62,438 nt of DNA from Rhodospirillaceae bacterium (GCA_018660465.1 JABJKH010000018.1:1-62438), one strand, 5' to 3'; positions 28,244 to 37,765 are shown, counted from the stretch's first letter. Notes: generated by a model not told the origin, from the letters alone. Numbers and translations: made by a program.

Positions 28244-30892
28244 TTATGAAACGTGGCTGTCAGCCTCGTTAAAAGCGTCCTGAAGTATCTGTGCTAATTT
28301 TTCAGCTCTAACGGGTTTGTGTAGCACCGTAAACCCAGTGTTTTCAGTGATCTTAAGAAATTCTGGGGCCGTGTCCCCCGTCAATATATACCCAGGAACA
28401 TTTTGGCGAGTTGCCGCCCTGACGGCGTGGATGGCATGTACGCCATCCAATCCATTTTCCAATCTCAAATCAGAAAGAATGAGATCAGGAATAACTTTTT
28501 CATCTTGAATAATTCTTTTTGCCTCGTCCGCCGACCTAGCAATTAAAGCGTTGTAGTTCCACGCATCCAGGCGAAGCTTCAGACCGCTTAACACATCCCG
28601 GTCATCGTCAATTACAATTATGGTTTTATTTTTACCATCAAGTGCTGGTGGTTCAATTGAATTGACGGACTTTGCCTGATGCTGTGCCGTGAATTTAACC
28701 AACGGAACTTCTATGACAAAGCGTGATCCTTTTTCTTTTGTAGAATTTATAGTGAGTTTAAGGTCCAAAATCTTGGCGGCCTTCTCAACATATGCGAGCC
28801 CAAGCCCCAAACCCTTTTTTCGATCCCGCTCTGCGTTATCTATTTGATAGAATTCTTCGAAAATAGACGTTAATTGATCCGCATCGATTCCGATCCCAGT
28901 ATCATGTACTTCTAATAACAAATTTCCATGGCTGCGCCTGGCTCCAAAAAGAATTCGACCCTGGTCGGTAAAGCGAATTGCATTGGCAAGTAAGTTACGC
29001 AAAATTTGTTCGAGCAGTTTCTCGTCGGTCAACACCGATTGGTCCGCGTCAACAAAGCGGAAATCAAGCCCCTTCGCACGGGCCTGAGGCTTAAATTCAA
29101 CTGCTAAGTGGTTCAGCAAGCTGGAAACGGAAAATTTCATTGGATCAGGACGAGTAAGTCCGGAATCAAGTTTAGAAATGTCAGACAACGCTTCGAACAA
29201 GTGTTCGAGTGCTTCGAGGGAACCTTGCATACGGGAAATGAGTTCACCTGCTTTTTCGTCGTCTATCTCGGTTTTGTTTTTCCTGTTGTCATCCAAAACC
29301 GACAAGAATAATCCTAACGCGTGGAGTGGTTGCCGCACATCATGACTGGCCGAAGCAAGGAACCGCGACTTGGCTTGGTGCGCTGATTCTTCTGCCGCGA
29401 CGGCATCGCGCAGCTGCTTCTCCATCCTTTTCCTTTCGCGAATTTCCTTGCGCAGGTAAATTGTCCGGGCTTCGACCCTTTGCTCCAACTGGTCCCGCGA
29501 CGTACGAAGCGCCTGTTCCGTTCTAGCTAACTTGGTAACGTCTGTTCGGATCACAGCCGTCCCGCCGCTGGCGGTTTTAAATTCATCAATCTGCATGACC
29601 CGACCATCAGGCTGCGGGGATGTCCATGGCTCGGTCGGGTTTTGATGGCGTTTAATACGTTCTTCAATCGGAATTGAAATTTCGCTATTCTTGTTTCTAA
29701 TGCCTAATTTTGAAAGTTTCCGAATATGCTCTTCAAATGTCTCCCCAATACAAATAACTTTTTCGACTCCCGGTCGGTCTGAAATATATTTTCCATTATA
29801 CAATGCCAATCGATCGTCCGAATCATAAAGAGCAAATCCGTTTGGGATACTTTCAACGGCGTCTTGCAACAAATATAGCGTCCGTTTTTGATTAGAAATA
29901 TTGCGTGCCGTTCCACGGTATCCAATGAAGACACCGTCCGCGTCAAAAATAGGAATGCCACTCGTTTGAGTAATAAGGGTTCGGCCATTGGGGAGATGGG
30001 ATTCGTATTCAAAATCCTTAAACGGTTTATGCTCTTGCAAATCTGCATGGTGGCGGGCCCATGTTCGACTTTCATCGAACAAATCCCGAGGATTTGAATA
30101 CTTATCACGGAACGTCCCAATCCTTTCATCAGGCGTCAAACCCGTCGTTTCGTAGAATTTCTCAGAGAAGTAAATGAATTTAAAATCCGAATCCATTTCC
30201 CAGTACCAGTCCGAAGAGGCCGCCGTAAAGTCGCGGAATCGTTCTTCACTCGCCTGCAAGGCCCCCTCGACAGATTTCAATTCGGTTATATCTTGTACCG
30301 TCCCAGACAGGTTGATGGGAAAACCGTCCTTATTCACTTCGACGGCCCCACGTGTCTGAACTCGGCGCTCTTCACCATCTGTTCTAATCAACCGGTACTC
30401 GAGGAAATAAGGTTTCTTGGTTTCGACCGCGTTTGTGATGACTTGTTTCAATTTGAACAGATCTTCCGGATGAACAAAGGCTAGAAACGAGTCGAGAGAT
30501 CCTGTAAATTCCCCGTTCTCGGCCCCGAAAATTCTATACATTTCATCGGACCACCAAATCTCTCCGGTGGATAGGTTCCGTTCCCAATTTCCCATCTGTG
30601 CGATCCGCTGAGCAATAGCCAGCCTATTGATGGTTTCTTGAAGCTGTTGAGATATCGGCGTGCTGACAAAGCGAAAAAGAAGAACGCCTAAAAGGATAAG
30701 AGCGGTCGCTCCAAAAATTGTAATTTGAATTGCCACAAAGAAAGATTCACGAATATCGGTATTGCTTAAATTGGTGCCTCTCGTGTGTTCTAAATTGGCA
30801 TTATACATTACCCAAATTGCCAAGGCCGCTACGGATAAGGCTACGCCTGCCATAACACAGAGAAGAACGGAGAGTCTTAATCGATAGGACAC
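28244..30892 (-). CDS. Hybrid histidine kinase with three PAS domains
   Basis: 882 aa. Two membrane segments near 8-28 and 52-72 leave only a very short external loop, so sensing is probably by the PAS domains (about 85-205, 210-335 and 340-455). A coiled coil leads to a DHp with SASHDVRQPLHALGLFLSVL, an ATPase domain (NLLANAIRFT, DTGIGI, KGLGLGLAY) and a C-terminal receiver (IIVIDDDRDV, ILSDLRLENGLDG). No HPt is present. The HDVRQP variant is common in kinases whose receiver tunes a NarL-type partner, here probably the convergent gene. Confidence 0.92.
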   Translation of the reverse strand: MSYRLRLSVLLCVMAGVALSVAALAIWVMYNANLEHTRGTNLSNTDIRESFFVAIQITIFGATALILLGVLLFRFVSTPISQQLQETINRLAIAQRIAQMGNWERNLSTGEIWWSDEMYRIFGAENGEFTGSLDSFLAFVHPEDLFKLKQVITNAVETKKPYFLEYRLIRTDGEERRVQTRGAVEVNKDGFPINLSGTVQDITELKSVEGALQASEERFRDFTAASSDWYWEMDSDFKFIYFSEKFYETTGLTPDERIGTFRDKYSNPRDLFDESRTWARHHADLQEHKPFKDFEYESHLPNGRTLITQTSGIPIFDADGVFIGYRGTARNISNQKRTLYLLQDAVESIPNGFALYDSDDRLALYNGKYISDRPGVEKVICIGETFEEHIRKLSKLGIRNKNSEISIPIEERIKRHQNPTEPWTSPQPDGRVMQIDEFKTASGGTAVIRTDVTKLARTEQALRTSRDQLEQRVEARTIYLRKEIRERKRMEKQLRDAVAAEESAHQAKSRFLASASHDVRQPLHALGLFLSVLDDNRKNKTEIDDEKAGELISRMQGSLEALEHLFEALSDISKLDSGLTRPDPMKFSVSSLLNHLAVEFKPQARAKGLDFRFVDADQSVLTDEKLLEQILRNLLANAIRFTDQGRILFGARRSHGNLLLEVHDTGIGIDADQLTSIFEEFYQIDNAERDRKKGLGLGLAYVEKAAKILDLKLTINSTKEKGSRFVIEVPLVKFTAQHQAKSVNSIEPPALDGKNKTIIVIDDDRDVLSGLKLRLDAWNYNALIARSADEAKRIIQDEKVIPDLILSDLRLENGLDGVHAIHAVRAATRQNVPGYILTGDTAPEFLKITENTGFTVLHKPVRAEKLAQILQDAFNEADSHVS

Positions 30893-30934
30893 CGCGATTT
30901 ATTCCACCAATCAAAATCTAGTCTAAAAGTAAAT

Positions 30935-30975
30935 CCGGGGCCTGCCACCACAGTCATTGTGTTTGCAGGCCCCGG
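30935..30975 (-). terminator. GC-rich hairpin after the chemoreceptor gene, probable terminator
   Basis: Arms 30935-30945 and 30965-30975 are an exact 11-bp inverted repeat (CCGGGGCCTGC/GCAGGCCCCGG), with a further small CACA/TGTG pairing inside the loop. On the minus strand it follows the chemoreceptor stop by 20 bases and is trailed by ATTTACTTTT, a weak T-rich stretch. Confidence 0.65.
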
Positions 30976-30994
30976 GGTAACCCCGCCCGCAATA

Positions 30995-32476
30995 TTACGC
31001 CGCGCGGACTTCGGCCAAGAATTTCTCCACTTCTTGGGCCAAGATTTCGCCTTGCTTAGCTAGATCACCTGCCGACTCGAGAACATTGGTCGCGGCGATC
31101 CCGGTTTCTTGTGAGGCTTGGCTAACGCCATTAATTGTGATGTTCACTTCTTGGGTGGAGGCACTTTGTTCTTCCACCGCAGATGAGATCGTTGTTTGAA
31201 TTTCGCTGATCTCGTTGATGGTTTTACTGATCGTCTGAATGGCTGCCACCGATTCTCTTGTTGCCCCCTGGATCGATCCGATCTGGGCCGCGATTTCCTC
31301 GGTTGCCTTGGCGGTTTGATTGGCCAAGTTCTTAACTTCAGATGCAACCACCGCAAAGCCTTTACCCGCATCACCGGCGCGAGCTGCTTCAATGGTTGCA
31401 TTCAAGGCCAGAAGGTTGGTCTGATCAGCGACGTCTTTAATTAGGTTCACCACTTGTCCAATCTTGTCAGCCGCATCGGCCAGACCTTGAACCATTTCGT
31501 TTGAACGTTCGGCTTCTTGAACTGCATTTGATGCTGCAGATGCTGAAACTGATACCTGCGAGGAGATCTCATTCACTGAGGCGCTCAGCTGTTCTGTAGC
31601 CGCTGCAACGGTGCTCGCCTGATTGGTGGTTTCCTCCGCCGTTGCCGCCATGGATTCTGAGGTTGCTTGCATTTCAGTCGCAGCGGCTGCCAGGGTTTCA
31701 ACAACCGACTTAACATTGGCTTCAAAGTCGTCGGCCATTTTGACTTGGCCAGTAATGACGCTCCAGACCAACAGAATTCCTTCATAGCTGCCATCTGCAC
31801 CTGTGATGGCTGAAACCCGAAGATCTAGAGTTTCATCGCCAAGAGTTATTTTAGCCGTATGCGGGAGGTTGGCCGGGTCTTTCAGCATTTGCCGCTGGTG
31901 CTGGGGATTTTTGTGGAAGATATCAATGCATTGCCCAATCAGGGTGTCCACCGTGCATGGCATGAGATGTTCAAGCGACCGTAGCGTCGTTTTGGTAAAC
32001 TCATTAATATATGTAACTTTCAAGCTTTCTGGATCAGCCAACATCACTCCAACGGGAATTTGATCAATTACCTGAAGTTGCCGATTACTATCCTCGTCCG
32101 ATTTAACTTTATCGGTAACTACGCTCCAGGTCAGCATTGCAGAGACATAGTTCCCAGAATTATCCCGCATCTCCGTCACAAGCAAGTCGAGGTATTCGTC
32201 GCCAAGCTGAATAACTGCATTGTGCGGCAAGTTATTGGGATCCTCTATCATTTTACGTTGGTGTGCAGGGTTTTTGTGGAAAATATCAACACATTGCCCT
32301 ACCAATTCATCGAGCTTGCACGGCAACAGATGTTGGAGACCTCTTAAGGTATCTTCGCTGGTTTTGTTCATGTAAGTAATGCGGAAATCCCGGATATCCA
32401 ACATCATGATGTTGACCGGCATGTTCTCTAGCATCTGCCCCTGCATTTTGGCATGGACTGGACTTTTTCTAAGCAT
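30995..32476 (-). CDS. Soluble chemoreceptor with tandem PAS domains
   Basis: 493 aa with no membrane segment, so a cytoplasmic methyl-accepting protein. Two near-identical PAS-like units (about 12-125 and 130-245) share the motif LxHLxPC..LxGQCxDIFHKNPxHQ and LPHxAxIxLGDExLDL, showing an internal duplication. A signalling domain follows with the hairpin tip IKDVADQTNLLALNATIEAARAGDAGKGFAVVASEVKNLA. The C-terminus (EVRAA) lacks the NWETF-type CheR tether. Soluble double-PAS receptors in related bacteria, such as AerC of Azospirillum, sense redox state; whether these PAS units bind flavin, heme or something else is not visible. cheA, cheW, cheY and cheZ lie 4-9 kb away. Confidence 0.92.
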   Translation of the reverse strand: MLRKSPVHAKMQGQMLENMPVNIMMLDIRDFRITYMNKTSEDTLRGLQHLLPCKLDELVGQCVDIFHKNPAHQRKMIEDPNNLPHNAVIQLGDEYLDLLVTEMRDNSGNYVSAMLTWSVVTDKVKSDEDSNRQLQVIDQIPVGVMLADPESLKVTYINEFTKTTLRSLEHLMPCTVDTLIGQCIDIFHKNPQHQRQMLKDPANLPHTAKITLGDETLDLRVSAITGADGSYEGILLVWSVITGQVKMADDFEANVKSVVETLAAAATEMQATSESMAATAEETTNQASTVAAATEQLSASVNEISSQVSVSASAASNAVQEAERSNEMVQGLADAADKIGQVVNLIKDVADQTNLLALNATIEAARAGDAGKGFAVVASEVKNLANQTAKATEEIAAQIGSIQGATRESVAAIQTISKTINEISEIQTTISSAVEEQSASTQEVNITINGVSQASQETGIAATNVLESAGDLAKQGEILAQEVEKFLAEVRAA

Positions 32477-32819
32477 GATACGTTCCCTACTAGTGATTAA
32501 TGATGACGTTTCCCATTGTTAGTTAATTCATTCACAATTTTACAGATACTTATCATCGTCTTTTATTTTTGAAATAACTAGCTGTCCAGAAGGGCATTAA
32601 TACTATGTAAGAAGGCGTACGAATTGCGCTAAAGCCATGGTTGGCATAACAAAAGGCATATAAAGAAAGGGAGTAATATAACCCCAAATTTTCAGGCAAT
32701 GTCGTAGGGAAAACGCCATGTATCAGGGGTTAAGTAAGGACTGGAGACGCGCGGCAGGATCACGGAGGATTCCATGGCCTATGCAACAAGTCTAGGTTTA
32801 CTCAGATCACTCAAAAACC

Positions 32820-32877
32820 CTCGAAAGACTTACCGAGCCGTTTCCAGCTCGGTAAGTTCAACAGGGAGGCTTTCGAG
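32820..32877. other. Two-tier inverted repeat, possible structured RNA or attenuator
   Basis: An inner perfect 11-bp stem (ACTTACCGAGC, 32828-32838, against GCTCGGTAAGT, 32847-32857) closes an 8-base loop. It is extended by an outer 8-bp stem (CTCGAAAG, 32820-32827, against CTTTCGAG, 32870-32877) with a 12-base one-sided bulge. Nineteen potential base pairs over 58 bases is far more than expected for random intergenic DNA. No T-run follows closely on either strand, so this is not a simple terminator. Confidence 0.6.
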
Positions 32878-32891
32878 TCTTTAACTTATGT

Positions 32892-32929
32892 GGCCATCCA
32901 GCCTTGGGGGGGGGGGAGGGGGGATGGCC
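32892..32929. other. Inverted repeat enclosing a G11-A-G6 tract
   Basis: GGCCATCC (32892-32899) and GGATGGCC (32922-32929) are exact inverted repeats. Most of the spacer is a homopolymer run of eleven G, one A and six G (32906-32923; the last two G belong to the right arm). Such runs can form quadruplexes and change length by slippage, and are also prone to sequencing error. Confidence 0.6.
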
Positions 32930-33147
32930 CGAGCTTTCTAGCATTGCACTTTCAAGCTCAATCGGGATTTTAGGATAAACCTGTATCTCCCGATCTCTGA
33001 GAACCAATCTACCCGGTCCATGTTTCAGAAATATGTCCAAATTGTTTTTATTTGTTACAATATATTTTCTGATTGGATCAGCCTCAATGGCGTGTAAATT
33101 AGGCTTAATACTATAATCTCCAAAATTTGAAGGTATTCTGTGGTTTG

Positions 33148-35331
33148 ATGATGCTAGAAAACCAGTTCAGTAAGAGAGCGCGCCTTGCAATTGTTCTCCT
33201 ATTCTCCGTTCTATCGTTTGCTATTGATATGGAGCGGGCGTTTGGGGACTACTCAAGTTTGGTTTATATAAGCATCCTGTTTGCTGGTGTTTGGATCAAA
33301 CATCGACACATTTATCTCATTTTAGCGTCGCTTGGATCCATATTGATTTTCCTCGGAATGCTTTCGCTCCAGGCTCCCCCGATTATATCCGAAAGATTGA
33401 TCGCAGTTTTCTTATTATGGTCCGCTGCATTCCTATTATCATTGGAAGTGCAGCGAGTGGAGGCTCTTGAGAAAATCGAAAAAGGTTTAAAACAACAGAT
33501 AAGAGATGAAGCAGAAAAATATAGAAAGGGAATTAACGATCACGCACAAACAGAGTTAGAAGCAAAAATTGCGAGAGAGGAGGCCCGTAGTTTAAAGCGG
33601 GCAAACGAGCGGTTGATTGCCCGTATGGGCCATGAACTACGAACACCGCTTAATAATATTATAGGTTTTTCCGAGCTTATTTTATCAGGAAATATTGGCG
33701 AGACTAATCCCGAAAAGCTAAACGAATACATTACGGATATTCACGATTCCGGAAATATGTTGCTGGAATTTGTGGATAACATGATCGATTTATCTCGGCT
33801 TCAGGCGGCCATACAACGCCAGGACGACGAATATCATAGCCTTGTTGAATTGGCACCCGATCTAATATGTGAATGTGAAAACGAGATCATAAAAAAAATA
33901 AATTCTGCCGGTATTTCCATCTTGGGCATTGAAAATTCGGACGGGATCATTGGGCAGCCTTTTTCAAACCTAATCCACCCCGACTTTCTAAGAGATTCGG
34001 AACATGATTTGCGCGAAGTTCTCGCAGGTCACGGTCGTACGATCGTACAATTTCTTCATTCCAATGGGCGAAAGTTGGATATGGATATTTCGGCGACCTC
34101 AACGGGGAAGCACGAAGCCTCCCATGTTATAATTGTTGCCCGTGACGTGACGAGCCGGCTCCAAGCAGAAGCCGAGCACAAGCAAATGGAAGTAAAAATC
34201 CGGCATTCTCAGAAAATGGAGACCATTGGCACTTTGGCCGGCGGTATTGCCCATGACTTCAATAATATCCTGACGCCAATTTTTGGTTACTTACACATGG
34301 CCTTGGATGACGTAGGTAAAGATAGCCAAACATATGAAGATTTGAACCACGTTTTAAAAGCAGCGCAGCGCTGTAAAAATCTTGTGGAACAAATACTGAC
34401 GTTCAGCCGGCTGGACGAACAAGAATTAAAGCCGATTAAACTTCCAATCATTGTTCATGAGGTTTTGAATCTACTGAGAGGCTCCTTGTCTCCTAATATT
34501 CAAATTAAATACGATATTAATCCGACATGCCCAGCTACCCTTGCCGACCCATCTCAAATCCACCAGGTGCTCATGAACCTTTGCACCAATTCAGCCATTG
34601 CTATGGAACCGGATGGGGGAATTCTTGAGGTCAATCTGGATGTAATTAACGTTGGCTCTGAAAAGGCGAACAAAAACCTACTTTTGGCACCAGGCGAGCA
34701 CATTCGCCTGAGTGTTAAGGACACCGGATGCGGAATGGATAACGCAATTATACAACGTGCCTTCGAGCCGTTCTTCACGACCCGCAGTGGAAAGGGTACA
34801 GGCATGGGGCTTTCCGTGGCCCATGGCATCATCATCAATCACAAAGGTCAAATCACTGTAGAAAGTGAATTGGGCAAAGGTACCAAATTCGAAATATTTC
34901 TACCCACGGCCGAATTAGCCATTGAACCAGAATCCTCTGGCGATGAAATTGCCAAAGTCGGCAAGGGGCGAGTTCTGTTTGTCGACGACGAAGAAGAAAT
35001 CTGCCTTATGGCAAAACAAATGCTCGAAAGGCTCGGGTATGAGGTCACGCTTTGGTTAAACAGCCGCGACGCATTGGAAGATTTTCAATCAGATCCAATA
35101 GCATACGATATCGCGATTACAGATTTCACCATGCCCAACCTAGACGGAATCCAATTAGCAAATGAAATTGCCACCATACGTCCTGGTATGCCGGTTATAT
35201 TAATTAGTGGATTCAGTGAAGTCATAAGCGAACAAGATATGCTGGAGGCGGGTATTCGTGAGTCGATTATGAAACCTATGCGCCCTCGTGATTTGAGCGC
35301 GGCAATTTGGCGCGTACTTGGACAGAATTAA
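33148..35331 (+). CDS. Membrane hybrid kinase with two DHp domains, one ATPase domain and a receiver
   Basis: 727 aa from the ATG at 33148; a TTG 21 bases upstream is in frame. The N-terminus has about four hydrophobic segments (up to about residue 100) and a coiled coil. A first DHp reads RMGHELRTPLNNIIGFSELI (His162) but is followed by a PAS domain (about 228-340) instead of an ATPase. A second DHp reads LAGGIAHDFNNILTPIFGYL (His369), followed by an intact ATPase domain (NLCTNSAIAM, DTGCGM, GTGMGLSVAHGI) and a receiver (VLFVDDEEEI, AITDFTMPNLDG). The two His boxes belong to different subfamilies (HELRTP and HDFNN). The lone receiver gene follows 180 bases later. Confidence 0.9.
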   Translation: MMLENQFSKRARLAIVLLFSVLSFAIDMERAFGDYSSLVYISILFAGVWIKHRHIYLILASLGSILIFLGMLSLQAPPIISERLIAVFLLWSAAFLLSLEVQRVEALEKIEKGLKQQIRDEAEKYRKGINDHAQTELEAKIAREEARSLKRANERLIARMGHELRTPLNNIIGFSELILSGNIGETNPEKLNEYITDIHDSGNMLLEFVDNMIDLSRLQAAIQRQDDEYHSLVELAPDLICECENEIIKKINSAGISILGIENSDGIIGQPFSNLIHPDFLRDSEHDLREVLAGHGRTIVQFLHSNGRKLDMDISATSTGKHEASHVIIVARDVTSRLQAEAEHKQMEVKIRHSQKMETIGTLAGGIAHDFNNILTPIFGYLHMALDDVGKDSQTYEDLNHVLKAAQRCKNLVEQILTFSRLDEQELKPIKLPIIVHEVLNLLRGSLSPNIQIKYDINPTCPATLADPSQIHQVLMNLCTNSAIAMEPDGGILEVNLDVINVGSEKANKNLLLAPGEHIRLSVKDTGCGMDNAIIQRAFEPFFTTRSGKGTGMGLSVAHGIIINHKGQITVESELGKGTKFEIFLPTAELAIEPESSGDEIAKVGKGRVLFVDDEEEICLMAKQMLERLGYEVTLWLNSRDALEDFQSDPIAYDIAITDFTMPNLDGIQLANEIATIRPGMPVILISGFSEVISEQDMLEAGIRESIMKPMRPRDLSAAIWRVLGQN

Positions 35332-35510
35332 ACAAGAGCAATTATCTCAACCTAATAATTAGGAATTATTAGCACTTATTTAGGTCTATTTTCCTAAATT
35401 TACAGATACATGAATAAATTGAAACATCTTGAAATTTCCCCGACATTTTTCTCAAACATACCTCATATATACTTCCTCTCAGACATTGGGAAACTCGCAT
35501 CAGTTAAGTC

Positions 35511-35873
35511 ATGACTAAAATATTGATCATTGAAGATGACGATGAAGTTCGTAATTTGGTTAAGCGCGTCTTAATCAAAGAAGGGCACGAGATATTTGAA
35601 GCAGCGGACGGCATCTTAGGTGTCTCTGCGTTTCGAAAGACAGACCCCGACATCGTAATCAGTGACATCGTTATGCCCAATCAGGATGGTTTTGAAACGA
35701 TTGAAGAGATACTTACGATTGAGCCTAATACTAAAATCATTGTGATTTCGGGCGGTGGATCGAGACCACCCGATAGACATTTCAAGCATGCGAAGAATAT
35801 TGGGGCGTTAAAAACGCTGGCAAAACCGTTTACCCCTCCTGATTTGGTAAAAGTAGTTGAAGAGGTGCTTTAA
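35511..35873 (+). CDS. Single-domain response regulator
   Basis: 120 aa, receiver only: acidic pocket ILIIEDDDEV, phospho-acceptor Asp in IVISDIVMPNQDG, Ser in VISGGG, Lys in LAKPF. No output domain. It lies downstream of the double-DHp hybrid kinase on the same strand with its own AT-rich leader, so it may be a target or phosphate sink for that kinase. It differs in sequence from the cheY gene that follows. Confidence 0.88.
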   Translation: MTKILIIEDDDEVRNLVKRVLIKEGHEIFEAADGILGVSAFRKTDPDIVISDIVMPNQDGFETIEEILTIEPNTKIIVISGGGSRPPDRHFKHAKNIGALKTLAKPFTPPDLVKVVEEVL

Positions 35874-36091
35874 TCTTCGGGGAGGGTATAATAGTTTCAG
35901 TTTTTAAATTACCGAAATTTATTAATTTCTTCGGTGGGAAAAAGGTGGTAGCAATTTAGCGGAGTGACTACCATATGTCTCAGGGGCATTTTTATCCCAC
36001 TAGAAACTGAGTGAGTAGCGCGTGAGTTATAATTGTAAAGTAGCTTGCGTAATAATTTTAGGTACGGCCATTTAATACAGGAGGTTACGCC

Positions 36092-36478
36092 GTGGCAGTT
36101 AATATGGATATGAATATCCTCGTGGTGGATGATTATGCCACCATGTTGCGGATATTAACGAACTTATTGAAGCAGCTTGGGTTCAATAATGTTGATACCG
36201 CACTGGATGGGTCTGAAGCACTTCAAAAGCTTAAAGACGGAAGTTTTGACTTCGTGATTTCTGACTGGAATATGGAGCCCATGACAGGCATCGAACTCTT
36301 ACGTCAAGTTAGAGACGATGATGGATTAAAACACCTACCGTTCATTATGGTAACGGCCGAGAGTAAATCTGAAAACGTTATCGCCGCAAAGGAAGCGGGG
36401 GTATCTAACTACATTGTGAAGCCGTTTAATGCGGAAACCCTTAAAAGTAAGATGGAATCTGTTTTAGGTGCTTTCTAA
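36092..36478 (+). CDS. cheY: Chemotaxis response regulator CheY
   Basis: 128 aa, starting at a GTG preceded by an ideal GGAGG (36080-36084). It has CheY features: VVDDYATMLRILTNLLKQLGFNNV, FVISDWNMEPMTGIELL with the acceptor Asp, VTAESKSENVIAAKEAG and IVKPF. Phosphorylated CheY binds the flagellar switch. Its TAA overlaps the ATG of cheZ by one base, so phosphatase and substrate are translationally coupled. Confidence 0.94.
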   Translation: MAVNMDMNILVVDDYATMLRILTNLLKQLGFNNVDTALDGSEALQKLKDGSFDFVISDWNMEPMTGIELLRQVRDDDGLKHLPFIMVTAESKSENVIAAKEAGVSNYIVKPFNAETLKSKMESVLGAF

Positions 36479-37221
36479 TGGCAAATTCGGTCAAAAAGTT
36501 TGCCGCTGAACGGAAATTAGCGAAGCAACGAAACGAGAATGGGCCGGAAATTTCCAATTCAGAAATTTTCTCTGCTCTCAGATCTGTAAACGCAACAATT
36601 AACGCTGGCTTTAAAGAAGCCTACGCGCGAATTGACGCGTTGAGTGAACAGGCCGTTGCGCCGGATGATATTGAAGAATTCTCCGTTACGGATCTTCGTG
36701 AAGAACTTCAGGGCATAATGACCCATATCTCGACGACTAAATCCGAAATTGCAGCTTTAAAACCGAAAAACGAAACCGAGACAGATCAAATTACCGCAGC
36801 GACTGGAGAATTAGATGCTGTGGTGGATGCGACGGCGGCAGCGACATCTGATATTCTAAAAGCAGCTGAAGACTTGCAGACGGCGGTCGATGCTATTCGC
36901 GCAGAACACGCCATAGAATCCGTTGAGAACTTGGATAAAAATCTCGATGCTATTGAGATGGAGGGCATGAACATTTTGATGGCCTGTGGGTTCCAAGACT
37001 TAACGGGACAACGGATCAACAAAGTCGTAAATACGCTTCGCTATATCGAAGATCATATTGATGCTTTGATTAAGGTCTGGGGTATCACAGAGGGAACGGC
37101 CGATGGTGCGCTGATTGCCAACGCTCCAGATGACGCCCGGCCGGACCAAGATCTCTTGCATGGTCCTTCCACAGATGGCTCCGGTGTTAGTCAGGATGAC
37201 ATCGACGCCCTGTTTGATTAA
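36478..37221 (+). CDS. cheZ: CheY phosphatase CheZ
   Basis: 247 aa, mostly helical. The catalytic segment is MACGFQDLTGQRINKVVNTLRYIE, where the Gln of the FQDLTGQ motif is the residue that dephosphorylates CheY-P in the family. The C-terminal GVSQDDIDALFD is the CheY-docking helix, separated from the core by a flexible linker. The central region is Ala/Thr/Glu-rich. Together with cheY it forms a two-gene signal-termination unit. Confidence 0.9.
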   Translation: MANSVKKFAAERKLAKQRNENGPEISNSEIFSALRSVNATINAGFKEAYARIDALSEQAVAPDDIEEFSVTDLREELQGIMTHISTTKSEIAALKPKNETETDQITAATGELDAVVDATAAATSDILKAAEDLQTAVDAIRAEHAIESVENLDKNLDAIEMEGMNILMACGFQDLTGQRINKVVNTLRYIEDHIDALIKVWGITEGTADGALIANAPDDARPDQDLLHGPSTDGSGVSQDDIDALFD

Positions 37222-37229
37222 CAGAACCT

Positions 37230-37736
37230 TCAGATATCATTTAATTGAGAAAACGTGCTCTTACGAGAGTATTGAACCGTCCCGGCGGGGGATGAGCTTT
37301 GCCCAGAATCGTATTCAGACTCAAATTCTGGCGCTTCACTGGCACGGGTTATCAAATATAGGGCCACGGGAACCATAATACCGGCCATAATACTGGGCAG
37401 CATCCAGTCTTCCGCAACGAAAAACAAAATAAATAGAAAGCTTGCCGACATTGTACCGACAGCGAGTGCCTTGGCGCGCCTGGATATAACCCGGTGCCGG
37501 TGCCAACCTTGAATAGGGGCGCCAAAGCGGGGATGGTTCCACAACCACTTTTGAAATCGTTCAGAGCTTTTTGAAAATGCCCACAAAGCGATCAACATAA
37601 AGACCGTTGTCGGTAGCCCAGGAATGAAGACTCCAATGAGTCCCAAACCAATATTCAACCAACCAAAACCAAGCAAAAACCAGCGAACAAAACATTGGCC
37701 CAGACGCTTAGATTTCTCGGCTTGAACATCGGGCAT
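37230..37736 (-). CDS. YbaN family (DUF454) inner-membrane protein
   Basis: 168 aa. FGWLNIGLGLIGVFIPGLPTTVFMLIALWAFSKSSERFQKWLWNHPRFG is the DUF454/YbaN signature, followed by two more hydrophobic segments and a polar Ser/Glu-rich tail. Function is unknown in the family. It converges with cheZ, only eight bases away, and precedes no che gene on its own strand; cheW ends 29 bases upstream of its start, so readthrough from cheA-cheW is possible. Confidence 0.88.
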   Translation of the reverse strand: MPDVQAEKSKRLGQCFVRWFLLGFGWLNIGLGLIGVFIPGLPTTVFMLIALWAFSKSSERFQKWLWNHPRFGAPIQGWHRHRVISRRAKALAVGTMSASFLFILFFVAEDWMLPSIMAGIMVPVALYLITRASEAPEFESEYDSGQSSSPAGTVQYSRKSTFSQLNDI

Positions 37737-37765
37737 CGGTGTACCCTTTCAATTGATCGCCCAAA

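Larger units (their letters stand above)
32477..33147. other. Long intergenic region with strong secondary structure
   Basis: About 670 bases between the chemoreceptor start and the double-DHp kinase. No convincing protein: a minus-strand frame at 32858-33040 translates the G-run into Pro-rich sequence and has no visible homologue. Two inverted repeats (32820-32877 and 32892-32929) are listed separately. The outer parts are AT-rich and likely hold the two divergent promoters. Confidence 0.5.

Noticed and set aside
32858-33040. 60-codon minus-strand frame over the G-rich tract
   Set aside because: The C-terminal half is Pro/Lys sequence produced by the G-run and inverted repeat, no ribosome-binding site is seen, and nothing conserved is visible.
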